Positions 1-13,000 of a stretch of DNA of 64,000 nt are shown piece by piece; within the stretch, counting starts at the first letter, position 1, and the number at the start of each line of letters is the position of its first letter. The notes below the pieces were generated by a model. That model was not told where the DNA came from. It made no database searches and saw only the letters and a list, made by a program, of their open reading frames with translations. Origin of the DNA: Aristolochia californica. Lineage: Eukaryota > Streptophyta > Magnoliopsida > Piperales > Aristolochiaceae. The DNA lies in assembly GCA_029961685.1 (NCBI GenBank), contig JARWKL010000008.1:7132501-7196500 (forward strand), written 5' to 3'. The translations under genes were made by a program, and so were the position numbers.

Positions 1-1040
1 CTACTCTCATATTAGAAAGCAAGACTACAACATGTATGAGCACAAGGCAAACCTGGCATGGAAAATTTTCGTGTGGACGGCCATCAAGGATTAGATCCTC
101 ACGTCTGACCACCTCTATAAAAGAGGTTTCATCACCCTTGATCGTACTTGTCCCCTTTGTGGTGTTTGCGATCAGACAGTTTAGCATGTTCTCTTACATT
201 GTGGATTTTCTTGGCAAGTCTGGATGAAGATTTTTCAAAAGGTTGGACTCCAAATGGGGCTACACCAAGACCTCTTCGGCACCTATGAGATGGTTATGGG
301 GATCCGCCTTTCCAGGTTGGGCAAGTTAATTCTCTTGGCATGTCTTGGGCATGTCCCATGGTGCCTATGGCTCGAGTGTAATAACCGGAGATTCAACTTC
401 AAGGCTAGAACCCCAGACAATACAGCTTCTCATGTAGTGGGCCTTATCTCGAACTGGCTACATACCTGGAGTTTGCCTTCAAGAAAATTGGAGTTTGATA
501 GCACATATGGCGGGCCCTTCCGGGACTCCGGTTATGGCCACCTGGGATCCTCCCCCTTGCGACTGCATCAAACTCAATTTTGATGGCAGTGCTTTAGGTT
601 GTCCAGGGCCAGCTGGAGCAGGTAGTATTTTTAGAGATAGTAGTGGAAACCTTATTCTATCTTATGCTGGGCCTATGGGCATTGCTGACTCAAATACTAC
701 TGAAGTAAGTGCTCTTCTATTTGATCTCTAAATCTTCAAGGACCATCTCCATGTCAAGCTGCTTATTGAAGGAGACTCAAAGACTCATCAATTGGTGTTC
801 TAAAGATAGCTCCCCCCCCCCTTGGTGCCACTGGCCTATCACCGATTGTATTGCTGATATTGTGTCATCTATTCATTGTAGTTGGAATCTCATTCCTAAA
901 TCAACCAATTCTTTGGCTGATAAATTGGCAAAATTCGGAACCTCCCAGCAATCTCTCATTGTTTGGGAAGGCTTCCCTCTTTGTAATCTGCTCGTTTGAG
1001 CTTTTGTTTTAATAAAAATTCAGCATCATTTAAAAAAAAT
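1..1040 (+). mobile_element. LINE-B copy, 3' part (zf-RVT end and RNase H), left-truncated by the window
   Basis: The broken plus-strand frames give the tail of the zf-RVT zinc region, then the linker [15 protein letters not shown] and the RNase H domain: [19 protein letters not shown], a Gly-Asp-Ser pair near 770, and [19 protein letters not shown] at the end. The 3' terminus CAGCATCATTT followed by poly-A (about 1021-1040) is shared with the LINE-B copies ending at 33590 and 21480. Frameshifts and an 11-C run at about 810-822 break the frame, so it is dead. Confidence 0.85.
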
Positions 1041-2057
1041 AAAAACATACACAAGTAGAACTATATTGCCAAATGATCTCTTCATAACAAATAATGAATG
1101 ATCATATTGACTCCGAGAGAACGCAAAAGATAGTAATACTTGACCGAATTTGTTAAACCACACTCTGGAATTTTGTTTGAGCCCATAATTTACTTTCTTC
1201 ATGTTACATAACTTGTGAGTTTCACCCTGAGGAACATACTCCAGAGCTTGCTCCATATACACCTCCTCTGATAGGTCACCATACAAGAATGCATTCTTAA
1301 TATCAAGTTAACAGAGTGGCCACTTCTCATTAACCGCAAGTGAGACAAGTACACAAACAGATGTTAAGCGGGCAACTAGAGAAAGTATCAAATACATCAA
1401 TTCCATATCTCTAAGTGTACCCTTTGGCAATTGATCAGGCTTTGTATCACTCAGTTGACCCATCTGCTTTATATTTCACTATGTAGACCAATGACACCCC
1501 ACAATTGTTGCACCAGAAGGAACATCACACAAACTCCACATACCTCTATCCGTCAACTCCATCTTAACATCCATTGCATGCTTCTACTGAGGAAACTGCA
1601 AAGCATCTTGCATAGAGGAAGGAATAGTACGTGGATAAAGACAAGGCAAACTGCTTCTACCCAATAAATAAGGAGTCAAAACGAAACATGATTAGACAAA
1701 GGATGACAAGTAGAAGAACAAACACCTTTACGAAGAGCAATAGGAATATGTAAATTAGTTACCTCAGGATCCGGCGATGAAGGTGTTGGAACTGGCGAGA
1801 GAGGGAACTATAACTTGTTCGAAACCTTGCCTTCGGGAAAGGGCTTTTATGCAATAGTTAATTGTGGCAAACTAAAAACATCTTCAAACAGAGCAAGAAT
1901 AACAACACCAAGAACAGTTATTGAAGAAGAAGTGATTGTATCAGAAGGAGAAAAGAATGGTACATCCTCAAAGAAAGTTACGTCAACGAGTAACAATGCT
2001 TTGCGGAGAGAAGGACAAAAATATTTATATCCCTTCTATATCCTAGAATATCCAAGG
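1041..2057 (-). mobile_element. Copia remnant (integrase C-terminus and N-terminal reverse transcriptase)
   Basis: On the minus strand, 2057-1900 reads like the Copia integrase C-terminal segment (LGYSRIQKGYKYF, VTFFEDVPFF). 1600-1041 is the start of the reverse transcriptase: a GATIVGCHW-like stretch, DIKNAFLYGDLSEEVYMEQ, NYGLKQNSRVWF and the beginning of LLVYV. Stops and a shift interrupt it. It ends against the LINE-B poly-A on the left and the LTR element on the right; neither of its own LTRs is present. Confidence 0.75.
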
Positions 2058-2059
2058 CA

Positions 2060-2448
2060 TTGAAAGAAACCCACATGTGTAAGGGTAGCATAGCTAGTAA
2101 ATAAGGAGAACTTCCATAGATATGGCAAATAATTGTAATTATGCAAGTTAGCATATGTCCCTTTATGTCTTTTTCCTTTTGAATCATGTAGCCCTAAATA
2201 CATTGTAGTAATTGTAAACCCCTTCCCACAGCTATAAATGCAACATCAAGGAATCGGGTAGAGCATTCTTCTTCCTTGTGGCTCAAATTCGTCCAGACAC
2301 CTCTCTCTTCATTGCCCTTCTTTCTCTCCCTTGGTTTCTTCTCTCCTCTCCCCCAAGAGCTACAGTTCTTCTCTTCTCTCCTTCCCTTGAGATCTCTTGT
2401 GTTTATGTGAGATCTCTTGTGTTTATGTGTTGGCCCTAGAAATCTACA
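2060..2448 (+). repeat. 5' LTR of the plus-copy LARD-like element
   Basis: Aligns over most of its length with 4196-4540 and with the LTRs at 55786-56150 and 58422-59177. It contains a TATAAATG-like box near 2231 and a CT-rich leader. A short tandem duplication (GAGATCTCTTGTGTTTATGT, twice) sits near its 3' end at about 2390-2429. It ends ATCTACA before the primer site. The first two or three bases (TGT) seem lost. Confidence 0.8.
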
Positions 2449-4195
2449 TGGTATCGATGCGGAAAAAGTTCTAAGATGGAAAAAGGAGAAGAAGATTTGG
2501 AAGAAAGGGAGGAAGAAGAAGAAGAAAAAAAAAAAGAGAAAAAAGAGGAGTTTCTCATACCCTTTAGTTTCTTCACAATTTATGTTTTTATTAGTTTTTT
2601 CACCTCATTTACCATATGTTTTATATAGCTAATTATGTACCGTTGGAAAGATATTTGAGTCTAGTTTTCAACTGAAGGATTGTTGGAATCAGATTTTTCT
2701 AGAAAGAGAAATCAATATCTGAAGGAGCAAAAGTCAAGCAACTTAAAAGTTTTGTGTAGCAATAGAAAGCCTCAACTTTCTAAACGGTTTGTACTAACAT
2801 TACTAAGGATTTATATTGAGAATTATATATCAAAAGAAAACTATGTGAGTCTACTTTTTTTCCCAATAAATTGTTTCTCAATCTGATATTTTCTTGAGAG
2901 AGATATCCACATTGGAAGAATCAAAGGTCATGTTGGTATCCTGATGCATGTGAAAATCCAAATTTAAGTCAAATTTTTTGCTTCACTTTTTGAGTTTATA
3001 ATGTTGGTTAAGTTTCCTATTTGTTTTCACTCTAGTCAAGATTTTACCAACTTTGAGTATCTTTCCTACATTAATTTTTTTTTTATCTTACATCACGTTA
3101 GTTTCCTTAAGAGAAGTCTTTTCCTATATGAGTTTAGTTTTTTTTTTTATAAAGTCTGAAATTTTTTAATCCAAAAAATTTGTTTCCTAATTCTTGATTC
3201 CAAATATTAGTGTCCTAAATCTCCATTATTCTAGAATTTATCTCTTGAATATTTTCTTTCTAAATTGGTCAAGTAGTGTTAAAACAATAATTGCCTTAGA
3301 TGAGAAGTCTATGTTTAGAAAGTTTCCATTATTATGTTCCATCTCAAAAGTTTCTTATTGGAATTTTTTTTAAAGTTTCCTCAATTATCATGTTCATAAA
3401 TGAATTAATTTTTATCTCCCTCTTGGGTCATACTTGGTCAAATTTGTTAAGTTATTTAAATATTACTGTTACAGTCTCCTTGTTATTATGGTAGTGGTTA
3501 TTTTCTCTTCCTTTAATCCCCCATTACCCTTTTACTCGGTTGTCTTTCTCCTACCATCCTTTTTTTTCTCTCATTTACTCTCTTAGGCCAACCCCATTGA
3601 GAGTTTTCCATTAGTACCCTTTGGGTTTTTATCATCGTCTTTTAAGTGACAGACATTATCATTTTTAGTGATTATTATCACTATTTTGTTCGAAATCCTT
3701 TGAGGTTGGTTTCGACTCATGTTTTATTAGCCATTTTTTTACTTTTTGAGAATTTGTGTCCAATTGAGTACTTATTCTTGGGACACCTTGATGAAGGAGA
3801 TAATTACTATAACTATTTTTTTTTGTTTCAAGCTAGGATCTTTGCCATTACCTCCCAACTTGAGGGGGAGAATAGAAGGAGAAATATGAAAGATAAGATT
3901 GGAAGTTGAGTGTTGCAATGGTTGCACCTCCTTTTGAATTGAAATATGGGTGTTGCTATCATTTGAGAAGAAGCATAATCTACAATGAAGAATTCCAGTA
4001 TTGTGGTAATCAAATTTTATGTGACTAGAATATCAAAGGAGGGAGAAAAAGATGAAAATAAGATGAAGACTACAAGCAAGATATGAACAAGAGCAAGATG
4101 AATAAAAGAAATGCAATCAAAATTTCTTTTTCAAGCACTCAAGTTTCTTGGCCAAAATTATTTACAAAGTGGATAACAAATACCAGCTTGAGGAG

Positions 4196-4540
4196 TGTTG
4201 AAAGACTCTCACATGTGTAGGGGTGACATGGCTAGTAAATAAGGAAAACTTTCATAGAGATGACATATAATTGTAATTATGCAAGGTGGTATATGTCCTC
4301 TTATCTTTTTTTCCTTTTGAATCATATAGCCCTCAAGGCATTATAGTCATTGTAAACACCTTCCCACAACTATAAATACAACCTCAAGGAATGGGGTAGG
4401 GCATTTAAGTCTCTTCGTCTTGGCTCAAATTCGTCCATACACCTCTTTCTCTCCTTTCCTTTTCTTTCTCTCCTTTGGTTTCTTCAGTCCTCTCTCCCAA
4501 GAGCTAGAGTTCCTCTTTCCTTTCCTTTCATTGAGATCTA
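4196..4540 (+). repeat. 3' LTR of the plus-copy LARD-like element (3'-truncated)
   Basis: Begins TGTTGAAAGACTC directly after the polypurine tract. It matches 2060-2400, including the CTATAAATACAACCTCAAGG promoter-like block. It breaks off at GAGATCTATTAG, where Copia gag sequence starts. Confidence 0.8.
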
Positions 4541-7500
4541 TTAGAATGTACTTGAAGAGTAGGAAAAAGTTGAAATTTATTAGAGATGACCCTCATGTTC
4601 CTCAGGATGATGATTGGGAAGGCAAAGACAGTCAAGTGATGATATGGCTTGTCAACAACATGAAATCTAATATCAGGAGCCAGGTTATGAACTTTGAAAC
4701 TACCAAGGCTATGTGGTTGTCCTTGGAAGCTCTTTATGGACAAGAGAGCAATCTTTCCAAGGTTTTTTTGGCATGAAAAGGGGTAACAGAACTATGACAA
4801 ACTACTATAGTTATCTTTTGAGTATCTAGCAAGAAATTAATGTCTTTTATCCTTTTACTACTGATGAAAGAGAACTTAGAAAACATCAAAGTCAACTCCT
4901 TGTGGCGAAATTTCTAGATGGATTGGGTGCTGAATTTGACAGCATAAAGGCACAAATTTTGACTTTAAATGAAATACCTAACTCTCTACTACCATTAATA
5001 GGGTACAAAGAGCTGAAAAGACTTGTGCCTAGAGCTGGAAAAGATACTAAAGCGGGTGAAGCTACTGCCCTTAATGCATCGGCTACAACATCTACTTCTA
5101 TTGAGGCAGAGGTAATTCTGGTAGAGGACAAGGCCGAGGAGGTGGTAAATTTGAGCGCAGGTGTGTTCACTATGGATGCACCAATCATTACTCAAATAGA
5201 TGTTGGGAAATTTTTGGGAAGCCTGCAAGGGCAAATACTAGTACACATGAAGGTACAACACGAGGGTCTAAAACTACAATCCCGCATGGTGCTTCAGATG
5301 AATTAAAAAAATTGATCCAATAGCAACAACAGATCCCACAACAATAGCAACAGATTTCCCAGCGTATGGCACAACTATCTATTCCCTCTGCATCCTTGGC
5401 ACATACGACCATCCTACTATAGGTATGTCTGCACTCTTAGTGTCTTATTGACTCCAGTGCTACAAAACACATGTCAGGTATGTCCTCACTATTTTCTAAT
5501 TTAAAAGAGTTTGTTCTCGTTAAACATGTTAAATTTGCTGAAGGGTCAATTTCACCTGTATAGGCAGTGGGAAATGTTACCCCTACACCTTTTCTTTCAC
5601 CTCACTTTGCACTATTAGTTCCAAAATTTCCTTTAAATATGTTGTTTGTCAGTCAGGTGGCTAAGTCTACGAATTGTTTTCTCACGTTTTACCCTACTCA
5701 TTGTTTCAAGATCTCATGACAAGGAAGATGATTGATTCCGATTCCGCTAGTGAGAGAGGGGGACTATACTATCTGGACAGCCATAATCTAGACAGTACTT
5801 TACATGCCTTACACACAGCTAATTCACCTCTTCAGTGGCAACTCAGACTTGGTCATCCGTCTTCAGCAAAACTGATTCAAGTAGTTCCAGATCTTCCTTC
5901 TAGTATTACTTTCCAATGAGAGTCATCTCAACTAGGCAAGCATGACCAAAGCTCCTTTCCTATTTCATCTCATAAAACTAGTAAACTTTTTGAACTTATC
6001 CACTTAGATGTCTGGGGTCCAGGTATTTTATTTCCTTTATTGATGATTTCAGTAGATGTACTTGGATTTTTCTCATGCGAGAAAAATTTGAAGCTTTTGA
6101 CGACTTTCAACTATTTTTTAATGAAATAAATAATCAATTTGCCACTTCTATCCACATATTTCGTACAAACAATGGTCTTGAGTTTATAAATTGTAAATTT
6201 GGCTTTTTTTGTCAGTCACAAGGAAGCATTCATCAGACTTCTTATGTGTTTACTCCTCAAAAAAATGGAGTTACTGAATGCAAGAATTGCCATTTACTTG
6301 AGGTAGCTCGTACTATGTTGATTCACATGAATATACGTAAGACTTATTGGGCTGATGTTGTTTTTACTGCACGCTTTCTGATAAATAGAATACCGTCTTC
6401 TGTTCTTGATGGCAAAAAATCCCTATTCAGATTGATTTACCTACTAATCCTTTGTTTCCAATGACAACTCGGGTCTTTGGGTGTGTATGCTGTGCACATT
6501 TTTTTATCAATCAAATGATAAGTTGTCTTCACGGTCTATCAAGTGAGTCTTTCTGGGGTATTCTTGAACACAGAAAGGCTACAAATGTCATTGTCCATCT
6601 ATGAGAAAAAACATTTGATTCTACTGATGTTACCTTTTTTTTGGATGTTTCCTTCTTTGAATCTTCTAAATCAAAAATCGGTTCCACCTGAACCCTCTAT
6701 ACCTACTTCGATTATTCCTCTCCCAGTTGATGAATGTGCTCCAGCTTCATGAGATGCTCCTACTGAAAAACCACTGCAGGAATACCAGTGCCAATAACAA
6801 GCTTCTCATTCTGATCCAGACCCCCTCCACACATCCGACCATGACTCTTCATCGTCTCCTGATCCTAAGGTAAGTGATTTGCACCTTCCTATTGCCCTTC
6901 GGAAAGGTGTTCGTAAAGGTACCCGCTATCCTTTATCTCATTTTGTCTCCTTTGATTCCTTGTCTGATAATTATTGTAAATTTGTTTTGTCCATCTCCAC
7001 TTGCAGTATTCCTTCTTCAGTGCAAGAGGCCTTGTTGCAACCTCATTGGAAGAATGACATGGATGTTGAGATGGAAGCATTAATAGATAGAAGGAGTTGG
7101 GAGTATGTATCATACCTCCAAGTGTTGCTATTGTGGGATGTCGATGGGTCTATACTATTAAATATAACTCAAACGGATCAGTTGAACAGTATAAGGCTCG
7201 TCTTGTCGCAAAAGAGTAAACACAAACATTTAGTGTAGATGTTTTTGAGACTTTTTCTCTAGTTGCTCGCATGTCATCTATTCATATACTTATTTCTGTT
7301 GCAATCCATCATAACCTATCTCTATTTCAGCTAGATATTAAAAACACCTTATATGGTGACCTTGAGGAAGAAGTCTATATGGAGCAACCTCCAAGGTATG
7401 TTGCTCTAGGGGAGACACGTAAGGTATGTCGACTAAACAAGGCTCTTTATAGCTTAAAACAGAGTCCCCAAGCTTGGTTTGGAAAATTTAGCCAAGTGGT

Positions 7501-8922
7501 TATATCAATGGGATTTCGTATAACCCATTGTGATTACTCATTATTTATTCTGAAACGATCATCTAGAATTATTATCTTACTGGTATATGTAAATGATATT
7601 ATTCTATCTGGGAGTGATAGATCAGGTATTGAAACAGTTAAATCCCAATTGGCAAATCACTTTTAGACTAAGGATTTGGGTCAGTTAAAATATTTTCTAG
7701 GTATTGAGGTAGCAAGAAGCAAAGAAGGAACAACACAGACTCAAAGGAAATACGTTACTGATATGCTTCAAGAATATGGTCTTCCGAGGGCTAAACATGT
7801 GGATACACCTATGGAAGTAGGACTTGATTTTCATGATGGTCAAAGTCCAGAACTAGAAGATAAAACAATGTATCGAAGACTAGTGGAAAAAATCATCTAT
7901 ACTACAGTTACTAGACCACATATTTCATTTGCAGTGAGCGAAGTGAGCAAGTTTTTTTTTTTTTTTTGTATAAAGAGCTAGTTCATGGAGCATTCATGTA
8001 CAATTCATCTAGAGGTTGCACAAAGAATCTTGAGGTATCTAAAGGATGCACCAAGAAAAGGTCTCCTTTTCAAATCTAATAATCACTTGAAGATTGAAGC
8101 TTTCTCTGATGCTGATTATGCAAGCTCCAAGCTTGACAGGAAATCAACCACAGGATACTGTGTATTTTTGGGAGGAAATTCAGTCAGCTGGAAAAGTAAA
8201 AAACAAAATGTTGTTATTTGGTCCTGTGCAGAAGCGGAATATAGAGCAATGACCCACACTGTCAGTGAACTAATGTGGATAAAATTTGTTGTCTAGGAGT
8301 TTGGCATTGATCAAGAAGATCCTATGACTATGTATTTTGCTAACTAGGCAGCAATCTTCATTGCAAATAATTCAGTATTTCATGAAAGAACAAAACATAT
8401 AGAGGTAGATTGTCACTTCATCCGAGATGCAATAATGAGGAAAGAAGTAACTACTCCATATGTTCGGTTTGGTGATCAACACGACGATATCGTAACTAAA
8501 GCACGGGGAAATCGTGAATTCCTGAATTTTTGCGGCAAGCTGGATTTGTTTGACATATACTCTCCAGCTTGAGGGGGAGTGTTGAATAACAAGTACAAGG
8601 GCATTTTTGTCATTTTACTTTGTCGTCATTTATATTTTTTGAAGTAATCTTGTTCTACATGTCAAACTATGTCTATGGACCAAATTGCATGTAAAGGGGA
8701 CACTTAGAATTGGAGATATAGATAATTAGGGTGTTCACTTCAAGTAGGGGCAATGTTGTAAATTGACCCTACCTACTCAACCCTAAATCCATAAATAGAA
8801 GCTGGAGAAAGTCCAGCCACGAATTTTCAGTTTCTTTTCTCAATTTCTCTTCTCCAAGCTCTTTCCTTCTCATTCTCTGTCTTCAACCTTTCTTCTTCTT
8901 ACTTTTTATAGAAGCTTAAACA
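4541..8922 (+). mobile_element. Degenerate Copia retrotransposon (gag, integrase, RT, RNase H, 3' LTR; 5' LTR missing)
   Basis: Plus strand. Gag core at 4545-5300 (MYLKSRKKLKFIRDD, a Gly/Arg-rich run then a zinc-knuckle-like TNHYSNRC). GAG-pre-integrase (WQLRLGHPSSAKL) and integrase at about 5835-6470 (TPQKNGVTECKN). RT at about 7020-7980 (LDIKNTLYGDLEEEVYMEQ, LNKALYSLKQSPQAWF). The RT box reads YVND at 7586-7597 in place of YVDD. RNase H at 7985-8540 (DADYASSKLDRKSTTGY, AEAEYRAM). A 17-T run at about 7951-7967 disrupts the RT/RNase H junction. Many stops are present. Its polypurine tract (CTTGAGGGGGAG) ends at 8580. Confidence 0.88.
8581..8922 (+). repeat. 3' LTR of the 4.4-kb Copia
   Basis: Starts TGTTGAATAACA after the polypurine tract and ends TTAAACA. 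A CCATAAATAGAAG box lies near 8790. The middle part resembles the LTR at 11160-11477, so both belong to one Copia family. Confidence 0.7.
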
Positions 8923-9538
8923 AATTAAAAGCAAAAGTAAAAGACTTGATAAACCCTCTAATTCTCAAATACTGCTGATATTATGCCCCTCATGATGGAT
9001 AATATACAAACTAATTTTTTACTTAGTTCAACCTTTTATATCCCCTTTGAAAACAAGATGACCGAAAAATTCTCTAAAAAATAATATCCTTTTCAAATTC
9101 ATTAAGAAACTTCCAGAAAGCAAACTGGTAATCCAAATGAAAATATGTACTAAATAAAGAGAGCAGCATTCACTTTCTTTGAGCTTTAATATCTGACTAT
9201 ACATAAATTTATGGCATTCTGTAAAACATTTCATCCAAAAGAAGTACAGTCATATATCCAGGAATATCTCTAATTGCAACTTCTAAACAAAAGCAGCACA
9301 AAAATGAGGCAAATGACTGTAAATTTGAATATCAGAGGTAAATTTGAATGCCAAGACATGAAACCAATCTAAAATGTATAGACCAAATATTTCTGGAGTA
9401 TTCCACTCTCAAAAGCAATGAAACCAAGGTTAGTTTCACATAGATACTGAGGAAACAATAAAGACTAGTAGTACAAGGGTTCGGGCCACCTGCCAGACAT
9501 GCTACACGAGACTGTCTATGAAATCAAGTAAAACGGAT

Positions 9539-9610
9539 AGTGCTTTGTGCTTTATTCTTTATGTTTTGTGCTTTATGCTTTGTGCTTTGTGAGCTGTGCT
9601 TTGTGCTTTC
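9539..9610. repeat. Imperfect GTGCTTT tandem repeat
   Basis: About ten irregular repeats of a 7-9 bp GTGCTTT/ATGCTTT unit inside intron 11. Nothing coding. Confidence 0.7.
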
Positions 9611-9879
9611 AGCAGTTATTCAAGTGGTGATTCACATTTACATGCTAAGAGCAAATTTTTTTTATGCTGCTGAACTGCTAACCTTCAAAATCATTGAAAG
9701 TGACATGCTACTTACACAAAGAACACTACTTGAGTATCGAGAGATGGCTTTTTCACATGCATCAATATCTTGTTTGATCTCAAACACCACAAAATAAAAT
9801 AAACCAATTGATAACACTTAAAACATTTCTTTTGCATGTGACAGAATTAACAAGCTAGTTGTTTCAGATTGTTTCTTAC

Positions 9880-10055
9880 CTCATTTTCGTCCATAAGAAG
9901 ATTTGCTGCTTTTAAGTCTCTGTGAATAATATTATTTTGGTGCAAGTAACTCATCCCTTTAGAAACATCAATTGCAATTTTGAGTAAGGATGGGAGCTTA
10001 AAAACACTTTTCTGTTTGTGGATGAAATCATACACGCTTCCGCCAGACATATATT
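9880..10055 (-). CDS. STY-like kinase exon 11 (hinge and catalytic loop)
   Basis: Acceptor cttgtgtag and donor gtaagaaac. Encodes [27 protein letters not shown] and the catalytic loop [17 protein letters not shown]. The next exon should start VVKVADFGVAR. No such coding segment was found on the minus strand between here and position 1. Confidence 0.95.
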
Positions 10056-13000
10056 CTACACAAGTAACACGCAAAGAAAGAATCAATACAGACTATTGTC
10101 AGCCTTTAAAAAATATCACCTGTACAAAAGACATTTTTATGTATGTGGAAATTGAAGCTCAGGATTCCTCAAGCAAGATTTCATGGATAGCAAACTAGGA
10201 GCCAATTGGTGTGACCAATTATCTGAATCAGATTTTCTATAAAAATCCCAAATGAGTTTTTCATAGGGCCATTTGGCTTTCCAGATAAGCAGGAGAAACA
10301 TCAGAATCAGATTTCCGGTTGAAATCTCAACTCAGTTTTTGAGCTGGCTATATTTCCTCCCTGATGATAACAATAAATATCCGAATCAGATATTTGATCT
10401 GCCATGTTGCTTTCCACACAATCATATCCATGAGATTCTCCTTCCACGAATCGAAATCCTCAACCAAAAGGCTACAACTATAAGTGGCAAAACAGTTTGG
10501 GAAGGTAATGCGACTCTACACCTGTTACAATGTACAAGCTTGGAGGTCGAGTACATGCACCAATAAACTGCACAACATTCTTGTGACGAACTTTCCTGCA
10601 ATAAGAAAACAAAATCTAAGATGTTCCTTAAAATGTAGTCTCCTCATAATTTAAAGAGTCAATAACTTCAAATACTGCAGAATGAAGTCTTTATAGGCAT
10701 CTATGAGAAATAATGTCTACCCTATTTCAAAATAATATATTTTGCTTTTGAAAGAATAGAATGAATAAATACAAGACGTTAAGTTTAAGTGAACCACTAC
10801 AAATATGGACATAAACATTAAAAACCTCAAACTTAAACACTTAAGAGAAGTTTTGTGCAGAAAGTATCGTCTATTATTTTTGGATTAAAATTACTTAGGA
10901 ATAATTCCTCATTTCAGCTAGTCAATTTGGAAAGAACTAGCCCAATCAGAGTCTTCTACACTAACATATGTATTCTACTAGTCTAAATCTCGAATATAAT
11001 ACTGTTAAAGTTGTAAGTGTCAAGGGTATTTTGGGTGTACACACTTGATTTTCCCTTCTAGGGTTAGGAGAGTATTTGCCTATTTATAATGTACATTGGA
11101 AATATTATTTGAGGCTAGGAATGCAAATAGGACAAACTGAAGGTGGGTTTTGCAAAACATGTTAGGGAAAGCTACTGTAAAAAGTAAGAGAAGAGAGAGA
11201 TGAAGAGAGAATGAGAGAGAAACAGAGAAGAAAGAGAGAAGGGCTCAAGAATGAGCTGCATTGGGGTCGTGCACAACCCCCAACCTATTTAATTAAGAGA
11301 ATTTTCTGAATTACAAAATTGCCCCTCACTTAAGTGAAACCCTAACCTCCTTATATCACCCATTCTGTATGTACCATGTACATGAAACTTGGATTATAGA
11401 CATAATTGAACATAGAGAACAAGATTATATCAGAATATAAATATGAAGATAAGGTGAAATGTACTAGTTTTTCAACACTTCCCCTCTAGCTAGAGTGTAT
11501 ATATTGAAGAGACCCAACTTGCTATAGAAGTTCATAAGTTCACGCTTCCTCAATGCTTTAGCAAAAACATCACCAAGCTAATCACCAGATCGAACATATG
11601 GGGTTATCACCTCCTTCATCACAAAATCCCGAATGAAGTCACAATCTACTTTTATGTACTTGATTCTCTCATGAAACATTGAATTACTGGCAATGAAGAT
11701 AGCTTCCTGGTTATCATAGAATATAGTCATAGGTTCCTACTAATAGAAACCTAACTTGTGGGTGACAGATCTCACCCACATCAGTCCACTTACTGTGTAG
11801 GCCATTGCTCTATACTCCGTTTCAACACTAGATCGAGCAACCACATATGTTTTTTACTCTTCCAACTGATTAAGTTTCCTCCAAGAAACATACAGTACCA
11901 AGTGGTTGATTTTTTTTTTCAGTTTTGAACTTTGCTTAATCAGCATCAACAAATGTTACAATACTCAAATAATCACTAGGTCCAAAGAGAAGACCTTTCT
12001 CTGGTACTCTTTTCAGATATCTTAAGATTCTCTATGCAGCCTCTAGGTGAATATTACGTGTATGTTCCATAAACTAACTCACTACACTAACTACAAATGA
12101 GATTAAGCAGGGGTTTTTAAATATGTATTTCATCTGCCAGTTACTCCGTTTTTCTCAACGGGACTGTATGCGGCTATTTTAGGGGATCCCGGGGAATCAG
12201 ACAAGGAGACCCCTTATCTCCTCAATGTGGTGGCAAAATACCTCTCTTCCCTGATTTACTTGGGCAAGGATTTGGGATGGCTTCTCCCCACGACTAATTG
12301 TGTGGTCTTCTATATTCCGATCCTCCAGTTTGCAAATGGCACCATTTGTTTTGGTGTAGGTACCATGGATCAGATTAAAAAGTTGTGTGCAGTCTTGGGC
12401 TTATTCGAGTTGGCTTCTGGGCAAAATATCAATTGGAAGAAAACCACCCTTCTTGGTTATCACATCAATGCCACAATGCTTCGTTGTATGGCAGATTACT
12501 TGGGGTGTGCGATAGAGAACATGCCAGCTACATATCTGGGTCTCCCCCTTTTTGACTCTCAGCCTTTGACGGCGCTCTAGTCCCCCCCTTATTGAAAAGT
12601 TCGAGAAGAGATTGGCCACTTGGAGGGGCAAATCTATCCTCAGCGGGTCTACTTTCCCTTCTTAAGTCATGCTTAACAGAGCTGCCAAATTACCTCTTGT
12701 CATTCATGTAGTGTCTGGCTTCGGTTTGCTCCAAGATTGATGCCATTCATCGGCGCTTTCTTTGGAGAGGCTCCGAAGACACCTTCAGATACCTTCAGAT
12801 ACCATCTGGTTAGTTGGAAGAAGGTTTGATTGCCTCGCAATAGAGGTGGTTTAGGCATCCGGCCTACGAAGGGTATGAACAGAGCCCTCCTGCTCAAATG
12901 GATCTGGAATTTTAATGTCAAACACAATAACTTATGGAGAGATATGGTTAGGTTCTACCTACAATTTTTTGGGTATTGGTGGAGAGAGGGTGGAGCCACC

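Larger units (their letters stand above)
2058..4540 (+). mobile_element. Non-autonomous LTR retrotransposon, LARD-like, plus copy
   Basis: Two diverged direct LTRs (2060-2448 and 4196-4540) flank about 1.75 kb with no pol domain. A primer site TGGTATCGATGC starts directly after the left LTR at 2449, close to the initiator-Met type. A polypurine tract (CTTGAGGAG, 4187-4195) lies directly before the right LTR. A related element lies inverted at 55786-59177: the internal stretches 2690-3070 and 4020-4195 match it closely. The right LTR is cut short where the Copia gag begins. An internal CTTGAGGGGGAG stretch near 3863 looks like part of another element's 3' end. Confidence 0.82.
1..9879 (-). other. 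Intron 11 of the STY-like kinase, left-truncated by the window
   Basis: Starts at the good donor after exon 11. No DFG-containing exon was found down to position 1. It holds LINE, Copia and LTR elements, listed separately. 8923-9538 and 9611-9879 are AT-rich with nothing recognisable. Confidence 0.6.

Noticed and set aside
2417..2632. Lys-rich plus-strand frame
   Set aside because: It arises from an AAG/GAA purine run after the LTR primer site; no protein signature.
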